From Pseudomonadota bacterium (GTDB taxonomy: Bacteria > Pseudomonadota > Alphaproteobacteria > ATCC43930 > CGMCC-115725), in NCBI GenBank assembly GCA_021790295.1, contig JAJYIC010000099.1, forward strand, positions 1 to 8,275: DNA of 8,275 nucleotides, written 5' to 3'. Both the position numbers and the translations under genes were made by a program. Positions 5,341-8,275 of this stretch are shown in pieces; positions within the stretch are counted from its first letter, which is position 1, and each line of letters begins with the position of its first letter. The notes under the pieces were generated by a model. The model searched no databases. It was not told the origin of the DNA and was given only the letters and a program-made list of their open reading frames with translations.

Positions 5341-6366
5341 ATGGCCTCCGAGAGCGCGTTCGCACCTGCCCCTCTTCCCCTTTGCGCGTGCGCTCCCTCT
5401 CCCGTCGCCTGGGTTTTGCATGACGGCAAAGCGGGGATGAGAAGCCAGGCTTTGGGGCTTGCCGAGGCGACCGGTTTTGCCGTCGTCGAAAAGCCTCTTT
5501 TTATTCGCTTTCCCTGGAGTCTTTTGCCGCCGCAACTGTGGTTTCTGCCGCGCTTTGCGGCGGCCGGGGGAAGGCGGCTTCTGGCCCCGCCCTGGCCCGA
5601 TCTGGTCGTCGCCTGCGGCAGGAACGCCGCCCTTCCCGCCCTTCTCGTCCGCCGCCTCAGCGGCGCCAGAACGGTTGCGGCGCAAATCCAGGATCCGCGG
5701 GTCGGGCGCGGGGAATTCGATCTCATGGTGGTGCCCGAGCATGACCGCCTGCGCGGGCCCCGCGTGATCCTCACCCGCGGCGCGACGCACCGCGTCACCC
5801 GCAAAAGACTGGAAGAAGCGAAGGCGCGCTTCCCCGCCCTTGCGGCGATGCCGCGGCCGGTCCTTTCAGTTCTCATCGGCGGTTCGAACCGCAGCTATCG
5901 TCTTTCTCTCGCCAAGCTCGCCGAGATCGCCGAGGCGCTCGCCGCGGTTCTGCGCACAGAGGGCGGTTCGGTTCTTCTCACCCCTTCGCGCCGCACGGGC
6001 GAGGCGGGGCTTGCCCTTTTGCGCGAAAGGCTTCGAGGCCTGCCGGCCGAGATCTGGGAGGGGAAAGGAGAAAATCCTTATTTCGGCTATCTCGCCTTTG
6101 CCGACGCCTTTCTCGTCACCGCCGACTCGGTTTCGATGGTGAGCGAGGCGGCCGCGACGGGAAAACCGGTGCACATCATCGACCTGCCCGGAGGCAACGG
6201 CAAATTCGCCCGCTTTCACGAAGCCTTCCGCAAGGCCGGCATCACCCGACCCTTTGCCGGACGGATCGAGTCTTGGAGCTATCCGATCCCCGACGACACG
6301 GCGCGGGCCGGAGAAAGGCTTCGCGCCCTGGTCTTCGAGGGCGCGTTGCGGCGGACCGGGGCATGA
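5341..6366 (+). CDS. ELM1-like protein (DUF1022, COG3660)
   Basis: Protein of 341 residues related to the family named after plant mitochondrial fission protein ELM1; bacterial members have a GT-B-like fold, and their biochemical role is not settled. Signature blocks run the whole length: WVLHDGKAGMRSQALGLAE (24-42), the D-x-V-V-x-C-G segment (87-93), RGATHRVT (146-153), SVLIGGSNRSYRLS (176-189), TPSRRTGE (214-221), NPYFGYLAFADAFLVT (245-260), DSVSMVSEAAATGKPVHI (262-279), and KFARFHEAFRKAGITRPF (288-305). The first 20 residues are alanine- and proline-rich and poorly conserved-looking. The start has AAGGA five bases upstream. Its stop overlaps the next start as ATGA (6363-6366), so the PAP2 gene is probably translated by coupling, and a shared role in envelope or lipid-linked metabolism is plausible but inferred. 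Confidence 0.88.
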   Translation: MASESAFAPAPLPLCACAPSPVAWVLHDGKAGMRSQALGLAEATGFAVVEKPLFIRFPWSLLPPQLWFLPRFAAAGGRRLLAPPWPDLVVACGRNAALPALLVRRLSGARTVAAQIQDPRVGRGEFDLMVVPEHDRLRGPRVILTRGATHRVTRKRLEEAKARFPALAAMPRPVLSVLIGGSNRSYRLSLAKLAEIAEALAAVLRTEGGSVLLTPSRRTGEAGLALLRERLRGLPAEIWEGKGENPYFGYLAFADAFLVTADSVSMVSEAAATGKPVHIIDLPGGNGKFARFHEAFRKAGITRPFAGRIESWSYPIPDDTARAGERLRALVFEGALRRTGA

Positions 6367-7823
6367 CCGGCATCAAAGGGGTCCTTCTTTATTGCGCGCT
6401 TCTCGGCGGCTCCCTGGTGCTTTTTGTTGCCGCTCCCGGCCTCGATCTGAAGACGAGCGGTCTTTTCTACGATCCCTCTTCGGGGTTTTTTCTCGCCCAC
6501 TCACCGCCTTTTCTCTTTCTTCACCGCGCGATTCCTTGGCTGACGCGCGGGCTTATCGTCTTTGTCGTCCTTAGCGCGGCCTGGCTTTTTCTGATGGAAA
6601 GGCCTCTCTTTGGTCTCGACCGCAAGGCGCTCCTTTTTGTCGTCTTCGCTTTCGCTTTGGGGCCTGGGCTTCTCGTCAATACCGTTTTGAAGGATCACTG
6701 GGGCCGCGCCAGACCGTTCGAGATCGAGGCTTTCGGCGGCGCCCGCCGATTTTCTCCGGCGGCCGTGCCGTCGCGGCAGTGCCCGAGCAACTGCTCTTTT
6801 GTTTCGGGCGACGCGGCGCTCGCTTTCGGTTTCCTCTCTTTTGCCTTTCTCTTGCCGGCGCCGCAAAAACGGCGAGGCAAAACGGCGGCCGTCGTCTTTG
6901 GCGGAGCGGTCGGCCTCGCCCGCATCGCCGAAGGCGCCCATTTTCTCTCGGATGTGGTCGACGCCGGCCTTCTCGTCTATGGCACGACCGCGATCCTTTA
7001 CCGCTCGATTATCGTTGCCGACGCTTTCTCCGCGCCGCCTTTTTTGCGCCTTTGCCGCGGTCTTTTGCGGACGTCGCGCGGCGGCATTGCGCTCCTGCGC
7101 CGCGACGAGCGGGCCCGCATTCTGTTTTTCGCCGCGGCGACCGCGGCTTTTGTCGGCCTTTCGATCGATGCGTTCGACCGTCCCTTGGCCGTCTATTTTC
7201 ACGGCGAAGGTCCGGGTTTCAAAGGCCTCTTCGCCTTTTTCACCTTTTTCGGCCTGGGCTACCCTTATCTTCTCGTTTTCGGCCTTCTTTTTGCCGGGCT
7301 TCATTGGGGGGGCGCCCTGCCGCGCCTGCGCCACCTCGCCCGTTACCTACGCGCCTCCTCTGCGCTTCCCGCCTTTCTTTTCGCCGCCGTTGCCGTTTCC
7401 GGGATCATCGTCGATCTGATGAAGGTGATGATCGGGCGCACGCGGCCGACGCTTCTTTTCTCCTCCCATCTTTACGCTTTTACGGGGTTTGCTTTGCGAG
7501 CCGATCATTGGTCTTTCCCTTCGGGCCATACCGTGACGATCGTCGCCCTGATGGCCGCGCTTTATCGGCTCTGGCCGCGCCATCTCCTTTTCTATATCCT
7601 CCTTGCCGCGATCGTTGCGGCAAGCAGGCTTGCCGTCGGCGCGCATTACCTGAGTGACGTCGTCGCGGCCGCTTTTGTCGGCATCCTCTCGGCCCGCGGC
7701 CTTTCTCTCCTTTTTGCCCGCGGCGGCGTCGATCTCGACGCCGCAAGGCGCGGCGTCTGGCAGGGAGCGGCGCCTTGGCCTTGCCGCCTGCCCTCCCGCC
7801 GCGGCGGGCGCGACACCCTCTGA
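6363..7823 (+). CDS. Membrane protein with two fused PAP2 phosphatase domains
   Basis: Protein of 486 residues, about twice a single PAP2 enzyme, with roughly twelve hydrophobic segments in two sets of six. PAP2 enzymes remove phosphate from lipids such as phosphatidic acid, undecaprenyl diphosphate or lipid A, using the motifs KX6RP, PSGH and SRX5HX3D. Domain one (about 1-220) has K110...R117-P118, then VSGD with D150 in place of the PSGH histidine, and AR-x5-H193-x3-D197. Domain two (about 250-450) is canonical: K354...R361-P362, PSGH ending at H389, and S421-R422...H428...D432. The C-terminal tail (452-486) is polar and arginine-rich. The start at 6363 lies in the ATGA overlap with the ELM1-like gene; there is no strong ribosome site, which fits coupled translation. 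The frame is open 30 codons further up but only inside the upstream gene. Substrate unknown. Confidence 0.9.
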   Translation: MTGIKGVLLYCALLGGSLVLFVAAPGLDLKTSGLFYDPSSGFFLAHSPPFLFLHRAIPWLTRGLIVFVVLSAAWLFLMERPLFGLDRKALLFVVFAFALGPGLLVNTVLKDHWGRARPFEIEAFGGARRFSPAAVPSRQCPSNCSFVSGDAALAFGFLSFAFLLPAPQKRRGKTAAVVFGGAVGLARIAEGAHFLSDVVDAGLLVYGTTAILYRSIIVADAFSAPPFLRLCRGLLRTSRGGIALLRRDERARILFFAAATAAFVGLSIDAFDRPLAVYFHGEGPGFKGLFAFFTFFGLGYPYLLVFGLLFAGLHWGGALPRLRHLARYLRASSALPAFLFAAVAVSGIIVDLMKVMIGRTRPTLLFSSHLYAFTGFALRADHWSFPSGHTVTIVALMAALYRLWPRHLLFYILLAAIVAASRLAVGAHYLSDVVAAAFVGILSARGLSLLFARGGVDLDAARRGVWQGAAPWPCRLPSRRGGRDTL

Positions 7824-7829
7824 GGCAGA

Positions 7830-8275
7830 ATGGCCCTCCCGCTCGAAACCTTCTCCAACATCCGCGGCGGCAATGTCCTTTATAAAGCGCTTGTCCATCC
7901 CGCCGCGGCCTCTGCGGGGCGCGCGCTCGCTGCGGCCTTGGCGCGCGAGGCTCCCGTCGCGCTTCTCGAGCGCGGCCGTGCGGGCGAAGCCTTCGCCGCC
8001 CTTTACGGGCTCGACCAGAGCCTCCTCGCCGGGGTTTACGTGCAAGAGGCGGAACGGCTCGGCTCGGAGGTTCTGGGGCGCCGTGCAGAGCCTTTGACGG
8101 CTCTTTCACGCGCCGAGGCGCGTTCGGTTTTCCTCGCTTCTTTCGATGAGGAAAGGCTTCTATCCCGGCTCGGCCCTTATCTGCCGCAAGGCGCCGGCGT
8201 TTTCAGCTTCGATGCGATGCGCATCCCCAAGGACCGCCTCGGCAACCCCAACTCCTATCTCGATCCTCTCAATTT
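7830..8275 (+). CDS. Unrecognised protein, third gene of the ELM1-like operon (3' end missing)
   Basis: The first 148 residues are visible, starting MALPLETFSNIRGGN; the gene continues past the right edge. The start lies six bases after the PAP2 stop, and GAGG at 7822-7825, overlapping that stop, acts as ribosome binding site, so it is very likely cotranscribed and perhaps coupled. The visible part is alanine- and leucine-rich with helical character (roughly residues 24-115), no signal peptide or membrane segment, then a more ordered stretch around residues 119-148 with FSFDAMRIPKDRLGNPN and SYLDPLNF. I do not recognise the family with confidence. The base composition and codon style match the two genes before it. 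The reading frame stays open to the edge. Confidence 0.75.
   Translation, partial: MALPLETFSNIRGGNVLYKALVHPAAASAGRALAAALAREAPVALLERGRAGEAFAALYGLDQSLLAGVYVQEAERLGSEVLGRRAEPLTALSRAEARSVFLASFDEERLLSRLGPYLPQGAGVFSFDAMRIPKDRLGNPNSYLDPLN

Noticed and set aside
5233..5790. Upstream extension of the DUF302 frame
   Set aside because: It crosses the TATAAT promoter and runs antisense to the ELM1-like gene, whose motifs are intact. The extension is a basic, low-complexity sequence.
6273..6362. Longer N-terminus for the double PAP2 protein
   Set aside because: The extra 30 codons lie wholly inside the ELM1-like gene and would be highly charged before the first membrane segment. The ATGA overlap is the typical coupled start.
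7877..7883. TATAAA-like sequence near the start of the last gene
   Set aside because: It lies inside codons of the open frame (Leu-Tyr-Lys), with no suitable -35 box and no following gene start.

Overview
The window is GC-rich, densely coding bacterial chromosome. It holds eight genes plus a ninth cut by the right edge, or seven complete genes and two partial ones (left edge and right edge). The best guess for the host is an alphaproteobacterium: the ELM1-like (DUF1022) gene next to PAP2 phosphatases and the general codon style fit that group. No marker gene is present, so this is an inference. I see no tRNA, rRNA, CRISPR array, insertion sequence or phage gene.

Layout. (1) 1-568, minus: N-terminal part of a hydantoinase B/oxoprolinase-type subunit (acetone carboxylase alpha-like), running off the left edge. 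(2) 569-823: divergent control region with a perfect 10-bp inverted repeat. (3) 824-1885, plus: exported six-bladed kelch propeller protein. (4) 1886-1951: convergent gap with two hairpins, one of which has the neighbouring gene's stop codon as its loop. (5) 3905 down to 1952, minus: a probable two-gene operon of a type I extradiol dioxygenase (TTG start) followed by an isoaspartyl peptidase/L-asparaginase of the Ntn-hydrolase type. (6) 3906-4035: AT-richer divergent control region. (7) 4036-4821, plus: a short-chain dehydrogenase/reductase fold protein that has lost three of its four catalytic tetrad residues. (8) 5232 down to 4846, minus: DUF302 protein with a perfect TATAAT box and an inverted repeat in its leader. 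(9) 5341 to the right edge, plus: a tightly packed operon of an ELM1-like protein, a protein with two fused PAP2 phosphatase domains, and an unrecognised gene.

How the genes may work together. The left half looks like accessory catabolism: a carboxylase/hydantoinase subunit, a ring-cleaving dioxygenase, an amide/isopeptide hydrolase and an SDR-fold protein. No substrate can be assigned from the sequence. The right half (ELM1-like, double PAP2, unknown) is best read as envelope or lipid-carrier metabolism, because PAP2 enzymes dephosphorylate membrane lipids and the ELM1-like fold resembles GT-B glycosyltransferases. The most unusual items are the tetrad-deficient SDR, the double-PAP2 fusion with one altered active site, and the inverted repeats in the control regions. 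I found no clear evidence of a wholly new multi-gene system.
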